From Lepus europaeus (Eukaryota; Chordata; Mammalia; Lagomorpha; Leporidae), in the NCBI RefSeq assembly GCF_033115175.1, contig NC_084833.1, forward strand, positions 49,784,716-49,848,715: 64,000 nucleotides of DNA, given 5' to 3'. Of the stretch, positions 1 to 10,944 are shown piece by piece. Each line of letters begins with the position of its first letter. Positions within the stretch are counted from its first letter, which is position 1. The notes below the pieces were generated by a model that saw only the letters and a list, made by a program, of their open reading frames with translations, made no database searches and was not told where the DNA came from. The position numbers and the translations under genes are program-made.

Positions 1-637
1 GACTCTGGAAACATCTCAGAGCCAGGCAATAAGGCCAGAGTGTCTGTGTGATCTCACCAAGGGATGACAGAGTTAGTATTGATCCATTATTGGTGCTGAC
101 ACTCATGACCAGAAATAGGGAGAAGGGCTGAGGTCTAAGAGACTGAGCTGAACTTGAGGAGTTATCTAGAGTTCACTTTGAAAAATTGGCTATATGAGGA
201 AAATGCACAAGAATTAGGTTTTGAAAAAAAATCTATATGGTTAGGTGGTAGAAGATTTCTTTAATGGAAAATAGTTGTATCAGTTTCAAGAAAAAAAGCC
301 AAGCAATATAGGAAAGCTCAGATAAAATGGTGAGATTCATCCAGAATGCCACCACCAAGAGGGGATGACTAATAATTGCTGGGTTTAGATGTTTCCAGAT
401 GTCCTTCTTGGCAATGACACATACTTGTGTCTTCTTTATATGTTCCTATAAATAGGGGGTTATCTATTTGGCATGCCTAAATGTCTGGCTGTCCCCAAAT
501 CCTGCCTTCTTCCAAGAATGACCAAATATGAAAGGATTAGATATTTTGACTTTACTTTGCGAACAACTTGGAAACACCGAGGAATTCTAAGCAGGCATGA
601 AATATGAGCCAATTAACAAATTAGAAAGATTCCTCTA
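1..637. other. Unique intergenic sequence
   Basis: No gene, RNA or repeat family is recognised here. Composition is ordinary mammalian AT-rich DNA. Confidence 0.5.
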
Positions 638-1150
638 GCATAGAGTTCTCAAAATTTAGTTCCTAACCATCAGCATTAGAGACTTGATAGAAAGACAAAT
701 TCTCAGGAGGCTGGCGTTGTGGTGCAACAGTTGAGCTACTGCCAGCAATGTGGGCATTGCGTTTGAGCACCAGTTCACATCCCAGCTGTTCTGCTTCCCA
801 GCCAGCTCCCTGGTGCTTTCCCAGCTAATGCGCCTGGGAAAGCAGTGGAAGATGGCCCAAGTGTTTGGGCCCCTGCACCTGGATGGAGTTCCTGATTCCT
901 GGCTTCAGCCTGGCTCAGCTCCGGCCATTGCTGCCATCTGTGGAGTCAACGACGGAGTGGAAGACACTCTCTCTCTTTCTCTCTCTCTCAACTTTGACTT
1001 CCAAAGGAATAAAGATCTTTAAAAAAAAATTCCTAAGCCTCACCCCAGAATCACTTAATCAATGACTCTGAGAATCAGAGCCAGAAATCTAGAAATCTAG
1101 ACTTTAATAAGCCCACTGGTGATTCTGATCCATGCTAAGGCCTGAGCACC
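638..1150. mobile_element. MER5A-like hAT-Charlie DNA transposon, split by a CSINE
   Basis: Two halves (about 638-706 and 1031-1150) resemble the short non-autonomous MER5A element. The left part has GTTCTCAAAATTTAG and AAATTCTCAGG. The right part has CTCACCCCAGAATCACTTAA, AATAAGCCC and GGTGATTCTGATCCATGC. These match the MER5A pattern of a TTCTCAAA-type terminal inverted repeat, a CCCCACCCCAGA block and an AGGTGATTCTGATGC block. The halves are separated exactly by the CSINE at 707-1030. Ancient, non-coding and diverged. Confidence 0.6.
707..1030 (+). mobile_element. CSINE (lagomorph tRNA-derived SINE), older subtype
   Basis: This is a full-length, diverged copy. It has the GGCGTTGTGGTGCAACAG head, the GGAAGATGGCCCAAGTG and TTTGGGCCCCTGCACC blocks, a CT-rich stretch at 968-989, and an AATAAAGATCTTT tail followed by A9. 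CSINEs are transcribed by RNA polymerase III and mobilised by L1; they encode no protein. Short open frames over this copy also occur in the other copies and should not be read as genes. Confidence 0.9.
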
Positions 1151-4100
1151 TCCTCAATCTACTCTAACAGTATTTAAGGAACGTATCTTGGGGAGGGGAA
1201 GACAGTGATAAGAATAAAAGCCCCGTCAGTCATCCAGCCATCCATAATGGCTGAACTTGGGTGGGAATCATGGCTGCAGAAGGGCCGCCCTGAGCCCTGT
1301 CCTGTCACGCCCACTCTGAGCTGGTGTCCCCTGCCCTGAAGTACCATCCACAATCTGCGTTTGTGTATCACCATCACAGGACTTAGCAGTCCATTGTTTT
1401 TCACACTGCCGATTTTTCTCAGAGAAAAAGAAAGGTTTTCAATAACTCCATGTTAAAAATTTGGTTTGCTTATTCATTCCTAAATCTAGATACTTGTGTA
1501 CATTAATATATATTTTGGAAACATTTAAAATGCTTCCCAGAGTCTCATTCAAGATCTACATGCTTCCAGAAAAAATATTTTTGTGTGTGCATGCCCTTTC
1601 TTCTGTTGATTCTTTTTCAGTCTCGTGAAAATGGAAGTGTATGAGAATCCATGTGAGTCCTTTCTCCGCTCTGATAGGGGAGCCCTGATTTTCTGTTGGA
1701 GATTGCTTCCCGGAGCCCCCTCCCCCACGTTGAAAGATGACATTGTTCACCACAATGATTCCCTCAGGATTCTCCCACGTCATGCCTGCCAAGTCCCAAT
1801 GACAAGATATAGGGGACAGTTAGACTATTACATACTCTCCCTGCCACTTTCAATCAAGCCTAATGCAATCAGAACCACATGACTACTTCAACACATCTCC
1901 TTTAATCAAATGTGATTAAGTCAGTCATTAGTTTTTCAAGACAAATAAAGGGTACAAGTGCTTGTATTATAAATGTAACCGCCCCCGTTCTTAAGTGATT
2001 TGTTAGAAAGGAGGGCCCCTCCCCCAGTGGAGAATGTTGGGTCTTAAAACATCTTTTGTACTTTCCTGCTGGTGGTTATTGTACTGGGGCATCCTGGGTT
2101 TGTATGTGCAAGTCCTCTCCCGTGCCCCTCACAAAGCACCATGTTGTCAGGTGGAATTTGGCTTCAGCTTGATCAGAATGATTTCATTATCCCATTGTTA
2201 CCATTATGACTTAGGCAATTAGTATTTTATAAGTATAAATTTATGGCAATCTGTGATCCAGGCACATTGGCAGTAGTCAGGGCATAATAAAAACCCAATC
2301 AATTTCTTTCATTTAATATGTAGGCTGTGACCCTAGTTTTGATTAGAACTCTTAGCTATTTCATCTTTAAATAAAAAAGAATGTCTGCAAGCAATTATAT
2401 GGTGTGTTAATTGGATATTCCTTTTTATCTCCTACACTACTGAATGCATTCCTAACGAAATCCTTGTTTTCTCTTTCTGTCTCTTTCTCAATAATGTTTC
2501 TCTACCTCCCTCTCTCTCACGCTGATACATCTTTGTCTGCCTGTTTCTCAGGCTCTACCTCATTGTTTCCTTCTGCCTCTCCCTCGTGAATCTTCACTGG
2601 CCACACAGCTGAGCTAAAAGGCAGGGGCTCCATAACCCACCTTTCTGCTTCCCTCTCGACCACATGAGGCCACCATTCACTCCTCACTTCCATCAGGTTA
2701 TTCTGAGCACCATGGAACTCAGGTCAGGCCACCTACAAGTACTGGAACACAGCAGGTGCTTAATGCTTGATAAATGAGTAAGTGGGATCACCTCCCATTC
2801 CATGAGTGTCATGTTGTCACCTTTTCCAGGACTCTTTGCTAATCCCTGCTCTGCCTTTCCAGAGTGGCATTTCCTGAAGAATGCAAACACTTTGGTCTAT
2901 ACTCTGAGAAGTGGTAGGGATGGGAGAAGAAGAGGGAGGCCTCTAGTTCTGCAGACCAGGAGCACAGGACCAGGAGCGCAGGTCCGCCATAGTCTCTGGC
3001 TGCCATGAATTACAGAGCTGATCTCTGCCATGTGGGATATGTCCTCCATGGGATGATTATGTAAGCACAAACAAACCACCACCTGGAAAGCAGATTTCAT
3101 ATTCCTCATTCACTCACAGGCTTGCATAGAATCTAAACCTTTCTCTTTTTCTCGTGGGGGCAGGGTAACTAACCCCATCAGCAAAGGCATTGTTTTGCTT
3201 TCCTTGGGGCATCCCTCACAGAGCCCCCAGCCTTATATCCAAGCCATTACCCCCTCACCTCAGCTCTCCTAGTCCTTGTGCTGCGGGTATCAGTTAGCCA
3301 GAATTCTCTTAGGAACTCCTGCTTCCTAGATCCTGTATCTCACTCTATTTTAATTTGTTCATTTCTTTTGTAAAGCACATTCTACACGAGCAGCACTGGA
3401 GACAATATATTTTTTCCCCAAGATCCCATTTGTCTGAAAAACTCTTTATTTTAACCTCATATGCCACAATCATTGGCTTAGTAAGAATTCTATGTGGGAA
3501 ATTGCTTCTCAGAATTTCCATGGCATTGCTGCAAGTCTTCCAGCTCTAGATGCTGCTGTTGCTAAGACTGATACCTTTCTTACTTCCAGTGCTTAGTATG
3601 CAACTTCCTTCTCCTTCTCCTAGAACACCTAGTACCTTTTAAACTTTTTAAAGTCATTTCTGTCATTGTGTCCTGAGACTTTACAGTGATGTGCTTTCAG
3701 GGGGGAGTCTTTGTTCATTCTGTTTCACAATCCCCAAGGAACCCTTGCAACCTGGATATACATTCTTCACTTGTGGGAAATTTACCTGTATTATTTTCCT
3801 GGTAATTTTCTGTTTTCTTTCTCTGGAACTCATATCAATGAGTTCAATTTCTTATTTTCTATGTTTTGTTTGTCTCTTTTTAAACCTTTACCTTCCAACA
3901 CTTTTGTTGAATTTTTTATGCTTCTTACCAAATTTTTAACTTCCAAAAATATTTTCCTTCTTTTATGACCCTCTTGTTCACAACCTCATGTTCTTATTCC
4001 AGGTGTGAGAATTTATCTTTCCATCCACAAATGTTGACACAAACATGCCTAACCCAAAAGATTATCTTCCAATTACAACATTCTGCCTAAACAGTCATCT

Positions 4101-4319
4101 TTTCTTGGGTTTTGTAGCCCATGCCTTTGAGAACCCAGAAACAACTGAAGTTATCCCTTTTTGTAGATCATCAAATAAATGTATGGTACACAGGGCAAGG
4201 CCTCTGTCTGGTATTATTTGCCAATATACATCCTGCACTCAACTCACATTTCTCCCATGAATAGGCATCCTGTAAGTGTTTGGTGAATGGATGAATGAAT
4301 GAACAGTGCAGAACAGGAG
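1151..4319. other. Mostly unique intergenic sequence
   Basis: No gene is recognised. A possible L2/MIR 3' end (ACAGCAGGTGCTTAATGCTT, about 2740-2790) and another near 4260-4300 (GGTGAATGGATGAATGAATG) are the only repeat-like pieces I can name, both weakly. The C+T-rich stretch around 2450-2590 is low complexity. Open frames of up to 91 codons here have no recognisable domain and overlap on both strands. Confidence 0.5.
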
Positions 4320-5130
4320 TTCCCTGGTTTTAATAAAGCAGTCAGACAGGAGGAGAAGGCATGCTTTCTAGTTCTTGCGCTGTCACAGCCATTCAGCAGC
4401 TCGGGACGTGATAAAACAATTTAAGAGTGAGAGTGTGGCCCTGTCCCCACATCTGCCTAATGGAAATAGAATCCTCTGAGAAATTGCAGAGGGAGGTGTG
4501 AGGTGTTTAACAGGGCTGCCCAGTGAGCTCATTTATAATGTTAACAAACCAAATTCCTGAACAAGCTGCAGAGGCCCTTGTTGTACCTGTCAGCCCAGAG
4601 AGACAGCTGTCGGTCAGGATTCATGGCAACCTCAGTCCGCCCAGAGGGTCTGCCTGGCAAGGGGGGCCGGGTGGGAGTGAGAAGATAACAGAGATAAATC
4701 TAAATTCATTCAGGAAGCAGTCACACTCAATGACATATTCACTGACTTCTTCAACAGCTCATTTGATAATGTTCTCTCCGCACTATTCATTTTTCTGAAA
4801 GATGAAAGCTGACTGAGGATCTCATCTGCTCGCTGATGCAGGGAAAGGATTTGAAATTAGCACAGGCACGCACGTACACGCGCGCACACATCACACACAC
4901 ACACACACAGGCGAGGGGGAGCCAAGCCAGTGGGAAGGAGGAAATGGTCTGATGACCAGTTTTGTATCTGGTCCTGGCACAAGAGAGCCAGCAGCCTGGT
5001 GTGAGGTCACCTTTAATTAGTTATGCATTATAATTCAACAATATGCCATTGGGCAGATGGGAGGATCAGCGGGGTGGGGTTAGGGAAAGGCATTTATCAT
5101 GATAATTAATTGCTTGAAAATGTTCTCTTC
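4320..5130. other. Repeat-poor island, candidate conserved non-coding element
   Basis: About 800 bp without SINE or LINE sequence. It carries several homeodomain/POU-like AT motifs: TTTAATTAGTTATGCATTATAATT split near 5010-5035, and GATAATTAATTGCTTG near 5100. GATA-like and E-box-like words are scattered through it. A CA/CG repeat lies inside. Conservation is not testable from one sequence, so the regulatory role is inference only. Confidence 0.3.
4866..4910. repeat. CA/CG dinucleotide repeat
   Basis: Alternating purine-pyrimidine tract, with a GCACGCACGTACACGCGC part followed by an interrupted (CA)n run up to the GGCGAGG boundary. Such tracts favour left-handed Z-DNA. Confidence 0.9.
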
Positions 5131-5239
5131 CTAGTAAGGGGCAGGTCCTGACTTGCAGTGAGAGGGGAGAGAGGTCAGCACCTCAGGGCCAGGTGCCACT
5201 TAGTTTCTCAGTGGGCTTCAAGTCCTACTGTGCCTATGG

Positions 5240-5355
5240 CACAAGTCAGTGGATGTTTATTAAGTTCCTGTCACTGAGCAGGGTCCAGGGCTGCAACAGC
5301 AAATGAGACAAGAGTTGGACTTTCTGTACTGTCCTCCAGTGAGAAAGACAAATGC
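5240..5355 (-). mobile_element. L2-like LINE 3' fragment
   Basis: Reads as the reverse complement of an L2 3' end: TTTATTAAGTTCCTGTCACTG, then CAGCAAATGAGACAAGAGTT and the GGACTTTCTG/CCTCCAGTGAGAAAGACA region. It is short and diverged. Confidence 0.5.
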
Positions 5356-5496
5356 AAAAACATTGAAACTGAATGCCTGGGGGAGTCATTCTGCAGTGCC
5401 GGTTCTCTCTGGATAGTACCCATGGGCAGGGAGGATCAACAACTTCTTTTGTAATTTCATGCTCTCACAAGGCTTCTCAATTAAATGAATGTTTTG

Positions 5497-5715
5497 TGCA
5501 GGCTTTGGAATCAAACAGATCTGGGCTTGAATCCTGACTCTTCCATTTTCTAGCTGTGTGACCAGGAGCCATAAACTTTGTGTATCTAGGTCACATTTTC
5601 CTCCATGGCAAATGAGGATAATAAACCTAGCTTTCAGGATTAAATGTCATGAGGATCAAAATCTAAAGTGCTTAACCAAGCATCTGGCACATGTCATGGT
5701 GCCCATCCTGCTGTC
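5497..5715 (+). mobile_element. MIR SINE
   Basis: The order of MIR blocks is preserved: GGCTTTGGAATCAAACAGAT, TGGGCTTGAATCCTGACTCT, TAGCTGTGTGACC, AATGAGGATAATAA, AGTGCTTAACCAAGC and CTGGCACATG. The core TAGCTGTGTGACC word is diagnostic. This is an ancient pan-mammalian insertion. Confidence 0.85.
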
Positions 5716-5940
5716 CTGGCAAGCAGGAGACTTGCTAGAGGTGGAGGGATAAGCAGAGGATGGGGCAGGGGTATGGAAGGAGAGTCTTCTTTCACAACAG
5801 TAGTGCTTGACACTCTAGGGCTTTGCTGAAAAAAAAAAAAAATCAATGCACCAAAGGTTCGTGGCATACAGTAGATGAAATATGTTCTTGATCAAATTCT
5901 GGGTAAATGCTCTTAAAGTGGGTCATCAATTTAAATAAAG

Positions 5941-5978
<38 letters not shown>

Positions 5979-7321
5979 ACTATGCCTGGATATAGAAAAG
6001 CAAACCAGACAAAAATGGCAAGAAGACAAAACTTAAGGGATCAAAGTAAACAAACAAGAAACAATCCTCAGCAACCCTTAAAACAAAGTTTCGAAAGCTG
6101 TAGCAACTTTTAATCAGATTCCTAAAACTGTTGGTATAGAATAGTTAGGTATATATAAAAGGCCAAAAGAGGAGACTACATTTAGCAGATGTTTTTCCTT
6201 TTGCAAGTACACTGGGCAACTTCTGAGCTGCCTCAAACTATACCCATCACATACAAGTAGAGAAGCCATCACTCTGTTTCCAAGCTCGTCTACATATATT
6301 TGATCTATTTCTTCTTACTGCTCTCCACAATGTTATCTACTACCTTGCACCTAAGATTCTAAGAAACCACAAACTCACTACAAGGCAGGACAAAGGAACG
6401 GTAATGGGAAAATCATTGCTATTTTTAAAAGTCTAAGTATTATCACTTAACAATAACAATGAAAGCATTGAATAGTGGCATGAAAGTGGAAGGCAGAGTG
6501 GAAGCTGGGATGAGCTCTCCCCAGTGTGCAAAAGCAGGGCAATGTCCTTGAGGGCCTCGAGGGTGCCTCCGCACAGTAGAGTGTGGTTAGTTCCAGGGTG
6601 GACCATCTGACCTCCACAAAAGGCGTGGCACGCATAAATGTGAATGAGATTAGATGTCCAGACCCAGAAGGCTTACTTAAGCCACAGGATGCCCTGGAGG
6701 AGGCAAATCTCTTTGTCCCCGGGGCAAAGCTCCTAGGCCACATTCAAGCAGCCAGTTCTTGCTAATGCCATGAAAACCCACAGAACAGCATAGGGCAGCT
6801 AACAGGGAAGCCAGGATGGTCTCACCCAGCAGCCTCAGAGAGGTGGACATGTACTCTGATGATCTTAGTCACCTGGAGGTTACAGAGCGACATCAGAGCA
6901 TCTCTCTGTCAAGGGAAGGTTCTAACCTCCCCAGCTGAGCACAGAACTTCTTTCCAAACCTCAGATCCAGAAACCAATTTATTCTCTGTTAAGACCAAGT
7001 CACATTCCAGTTCTTCCACCTTCCCATAGTCTGGGCCTCTAGGTTACTGTGGAACTTCAGCCTCAGATTTTCCTTTCTCTAACAGATTTTTTTAGAGGAC
7101 TCAGCAGCCATTCAGAATCCAGCCCTGCCCAGCTTTGCCCTTATAACCTCCCCAGCAGCTTAGTATACTGACCATGGATAACCTTGGGAGCTGGGGTGGG
7201 ATAAGAGGAGCTATGTTCTCAGCTTTGTGCCTCTTTCCCAGAGTATACTTAACAAAATCTGTAAGACAAATACCACAGACATACATGTCTGATGGAGGGC
7301 TTCATCTGTCCAGACTGAAGT
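5716..7321. other. Unique intergenic sequence
   Basis: No gene is recognised. A poly(A) run (about 5830-5841) and a GA repeat occur. A TATATATAAAAGG word near 6151 resembles a TATA box, but no other promoter or exon signal goes with it. Open frames at 6447-6765 overlap on both strands with no known domain. Confidence 0.5.
5943..5974. repeat. (GA)n microsatellite
   Basis: Sixteen uninterrupted AG/GA units. It produces an Arg-Glu repeat open frame with no biological meaning. Confidence 0.95.
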
Positions 7322-7517
7322 AATAATGTCACAGTGCTCTAGTCATGAGTTGCCAAGGCTATGGAAGCCTTTAGGGTTCGCCAACTTTGATCTTATTCTG
7401 ATAGGGTCATAGTCAAAGTGGAAGTTCTCTCCTCCCTTCGGAGAAAGGTACCTCCATCTTTGATGGCCCCGTTCTTTCCACTGGGATCTCACTTGCAGAG
7501 ATCTTTCATTTAGGTCT

Positions 7518-7545
7518 TCTTCTTTTTTTTTTTTTTTTCTTTTCC
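7518..7545. repeat. Poly(T) tract inside the L1 3' UTR
   Basis: Homopolymer-rich tract in the inverted L1 segment. It sits at the same L1 position as the T-rich tract at 15697-15724 and the (TTTA)n at 59650-59690. Confidence 0.85.
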
Positions 7546-7789
7546 AGTGTGTCTTGGCTTTCCATGCCTACAATACTCTCATGGGCTCTTCAGCCAGATC
7601 CAAATGCCTTAAAGGCTGATTCTGAGGCCAGAGTTCTATTTAGGACATCTGCCATTCTATGAGTCTGCTGTGTATCCCGCTTCCCATGTTGGATCATTCT
7701 CTCCCTTACTGATGCCATAAACAAGAGTGTCAAATTGTTAAGTCAACAACAGGAGTCACTGTGTACTTACATCTCATGTGGGATCTGTC

Positions 7790-8168
7790 CTTAATGTGTT
7801 GTCCAATGTGAAGTGATGCTATAAATAGTACTAAAACAGTATTTTTACACTTTGTGTTTCTGTGTGGGTGCAAACTGATGAAATCTTTACTTAGTATATA
7901 CAGAATCAATCTTCTGCATATAAAGATAATTGAAAATGAAAAAAAAAACCTGGTGTTAAATTGGAAATTGCATAGAAAATTAATTAATTTTTAAAAAATA
8001 TCATGTAGGATCCCTGTCTTTAATGTGCTGTACACTGTTATTTAATGCTATAACTAGTACTCAAACAGTATTTTTTCACTTTGTGTTACTATGTGAGGGC
8101 AAACTGTTGAAACCTTTACTTAATATATACTAAACTGATATTCTGTATATAAAGAGAATTGAAAATGA
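7790..8168 (+). repeat. Internal direct duplication in the L1 3' UTR
   Basis: The block at about 7790-7939 (GGATCTGTCCTTAATGTG through AATTGAAAATGA) recurs diverged at about 8010-8168 (GGATCCCTGTCTTTAATG through AATTGAAAATGA). A 70-bp AT-rich spacer lies between. The L1s at 15.1 and 59.1 kb have this block only once. Confidence 0.75.
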
Positions 8169-8619
8169 ATCTTGATGTGAATGGAAGGGGAGAGGGAGCG
8201 GGAAGGGGGAGGGTTGCGGGTGGGAGGGAAGTTATGGGGGGGAGCCATTGTAATCCATAAGCTGTACTTTGGAAATTTATATTCATTAAATAAAAGTTTA
8301 AAAAAAAATAATGTCACAGTGCATAGAGGAGAGGACATAAAAACAAACACCTAAGCTGTACCAAGGGTCAGGGGAGATCAAAACAAGGGCAGATAGAGTG
8401 CAGAGGACAGAGGGCTCAGCTCAGGGGATAATACAAAATCATAGACGCTATCATATACAAGTGGCAGCTTGGCGAGATTGGAGAGGATCTCTCAGAGGGC
8501 ACGAGACAGACTGCGCTGTGACCGGAAGTGGACTCAGAATGCTGACACGCTGGTGCTTACCTGCCCAGATTCATGGTGCTAACTGGTTCACTGTAAGTAA
8601 TTTCAGGAGCCAATTGTTC

Positions 8620-9270
8620 AGCACAGTCTTATTGAAAATGAAATCATATGCAACTGCTGTGAAAAATACTCTGGTCATTTCTCAAAAAAATCAAACATAG
8701 GATCTAGCAATTTCCTGTCTGGGTATATATCTAAAATAATTGAAAGTATGGACTTTAACAGGTATTTTAATACTCACATTTATAGCAATATTACTGATAT
8801 TAGCCAAAAGGTGGAAACAACTCAAATATCCATCCATGAATGAATGGATAAAGGAAATAGGATTTATATAAAAGAATATTATTCTGCCTTTAAAAAGAAG
8901 GAAATCCTGCAGTTGGGAATAAGAGTGAATCTTGAAAACATTACACTGAGTAAAATAAGCCAGACTGGAAAGGATAAATAGTGCAAGATGCCATTCGTAG
9001 GAAGCAACTAGAGTAATCAAGTTTGGAGAGGAAACAGAACCATGGCCACTGAGAGTTGGAGGCAAGGGGAACAAGAAATTACTGTTCAATGGATATAGCA
9101 TTTTGGCTGGGGAAGCTGAAAAATTCTAGATATTAACGGCACTAAAAGTTGAACAATGGGAATGTATGTAATGCTACTGAACATGAAAGAACAGTTAAAA
9201 TGGGAAATGTTATGTATGTTTTACAGTAAAATGTCATAAGTTTAGATGCAAATAGTTTCTGTCAAATTTA
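8620..9270 (+). mobile_element. Ancient L1M fragment (end of ORF2 and 3' UTR)
   Basis: Recognisable decayed end of L1 ORF2: ATTAGCCAAAAGGTGGAAAC, AATATCCATCCATGAATGAA, TGGATAAAGGAAATAGG, ACACTGAGTAAAATAAGCCA. It is followed by a 3' UTR-like region. Frames are broken throughout. A 136-codon antisense open frame (8691-9101) lies entirely in this debris. A younger CSINE interrupts the flank at 9289. Confidence 0.8.
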
Positions 9271-9288
9271 AAAAATACTCAAAACTCA

Positions 9289-9616
9289 GGCCAGCGCCAC
9301 GGCTCACTAGGCTAATCCTCCGCCTGTGGCACCGGCACCCTGGGTTCTAGTACTGGTCGAGGTGCCCTCTTCCAGGACAGCTCTCTGCTGTGGCCCGGGA
9401 GTACAGTGGAGGATGGCCCAAGTGCTTGGGCCCTGCACCCGCATGGGAGACCAGGAGGAAGCATCTGGCTCCTGGCTTCAGATCAGCGCGGTGCGCCGGC
9501 TGCAGTGTGCCAGCTGCAGCGACCATTGGGGGTGAACCAGCGGAAAAGGAAGACCTTTCTCTCTGTCTCTCTCTCTCACTAACTCTGCCTGTCAAAAAAT
9601 AAAAACAAAAAAATAA
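9289..9616 (+). mobile_element. CSINE, young subtype
   Basis: Complete copy from the GGCCAGCGCCACGGCTCAC head through GTTCTAGTACTGGTCGAGG to a CT tract and A-rich tail. The 18-bp target duplication AAAAATACTCAAAACTCA is exact at 9271-9288 and 9617-9634, which indicates a fairly recent insertion. Confidence 0.96.
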
Positions 9617-9634
9617 AAAAATACTCAAAACTCA

Positions 9635-10550
9635 AGGTTTCATCATTACTTTACCACATTTCTTTATTATCTGTGCTGTTAAGATTATTTCTGCCTGCTA
9701 TATCCAATGGTGGAAATATCTTATAATGATGTGGTACCATCCATCTCTTCCCCACCCTGTGATCAATGACCTCATGTTTGTAGCCATGGTGAGGATATTT
9801 ATACCATGGATATTCACAAATGCTACCAACCAGAGCTTTTTGCTTTTGTTTCTGTTTTCCTCTGAGAGCTAGCTGTTGGATGTGTAGAAACACACTACAG
9901 GGGGACTGAATTTGCAAAGCCCAGGGAGTGTAAATGTTGTATAAACTATAAGCAATTGGCACTAAAGTATGGAGTGCAATTTCAGCTGTAGGAGAAGTAA
10001 GCAAGGTCATATTATGAATGTCTGGAAATTTCAAACTGAGAGGTTTTGATTATATTGTGGAGAGTAAAAGCACTCAAAAAATAAAAATAAAAACATTATT
10101 TGCCAGCACACAAAGGATTAATAATAGTTACATATATGGCACATCCTATAGATTCATTTAGATTTTGAAAAAAAAAAAAAAAACTTCCCAAATTTAGCAG
10201 GAAAATAGATCCTTGCAATGATATCTGACTGCCAATGAGAGGAGGCTGTGGTGGTTCCTCCTACTATGGGGACTCAGATATGCTGGGAGGTTGATTATGA
10301 GCTATTTCTAAAGGACTAGCAAAGACACATACCCTTTCTCTTTCCCTTAAGAAAGAATTTCTCTTACCAGGTAGTCTGGTGTCTCAACCAATTTAGCAAT
10401 TTAAACCTTATTAGTAATAAAAATAATTAGCTGTGGAAATACCAACACTAGTCTAAATACAACTGTGTGTTGACATTCCAAATTTAAGAATCTCTCTTAT
10501 AGAAGTCCCCAAGAAACGATAAGTAGGGATGATTCAGTCACATTTATTTG
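9635..10550. other. Unique intergenic sequence
   Basis: No gene or repeat family is recognised. Poly(A) runs occur near 10170-10183. A 127-codon minus-strand open frame (9651-10034) has no domain that I know. Confidence 0.45.
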
Positions 10551-10562
10551 TTTATTTTCTTT

Positions 10563-10909
10563 TTTTTTTTTAATTTTAATTTTTTTTTTTTTGACAGGCA
10601 GAATGGATAGTGAGAGAGAGAGACAGAGAGAAAGGTTTTCCTTTTTGCCATTGGTTCACCCTCCAATGGCCACCGCGGCCGGCACATCTTGCTGATCCGA
10701 AGCCAGGATCCAGGTGCTTCTCCTGGTCTCCCATGTGGGTGCAGGGCCCAAGGACTTGGGCCATCCTCCACTGCCTTCCCGGGCCATAGCAGAGAGCTGG
10801 CCTGGAAGAGGGGCAACCGGGATAGAATCCGGCGCCCCAACCGGGACTAGAACCCGGTGTGCCGGCGCCGCAAGGTGGAGGATTAGCCTGTTAAGCCACA
10901 GCGCCGGCC
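10563..10909 (-). mobile_element. CSINE, young subtype
   Basis: Reverse copy: T-rich tail, GACAGGCAGAATGGATAG, CTTGGGCCATCC, then GGGACTAGAACCCGGTGTGC and a GCCGGCGCC-rich head ending ACAGCGCCGGCC. TTTATTTTCTTT is duplicated at 10551-10562 and 10912-10923. CpG-rich and close to the family consensus. Confidence 0.96.
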
Positions 10910-10944
10910 TATTTATTTTCTTTACAGTAAGGACATTTAACATG

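Larger units (their letters stand above)
7322..8322 (+). mobile_element. Lagomorph L1, 5'-truncated with inverted 5' half (twin priming)
   Basis: The 3' segment (about 7707-8306, plus sense) ends in the family 3' end TTCATTAAATAAAAGTTT plus poly(A). The 5' segment (about 7338-7706) is the same L1 3' UTR in the opposite orientation: it reads in the same direction as the minus-strand L1s at 15.1-15.97 and 59.1-60.1 kb. The two segments are adjacent pieces of the same L1 map. AATAATGTCACAGTGC (16 bp) occurs exactly at 7322-7337 and 8307-8322, so the whole structure is one insertion. No ORF1 or ORF2 sequence is included, so it is a dead copy. Confidence 0.92.

Noticed and set aside
5907..6113. 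Open frame with an Arg-Glu repeat
   Set aside because: Produced by the (GA)n microsatellite. The same applies at 41751-41993, 42803-43139 and 12488-12839.
6149..6165. TATA-box-like word TATATATAAAAGG
   Set aside because: No initiator, CpG enrichment, exon or open frame downstream supports a promoter.
7322..8322. Two separate L1 insertions in opposite orientation
   Set aside because: A single 16-bp target duplication encloses both halves, and the halves are adjacent on the L1 map, so one twin-primed insertion is simpler.
8691..9101. 136-codon minus-strand open frame
   Set aside because: Lies wholly antisense to ancient L1M ORF2/3' UTR sequence.
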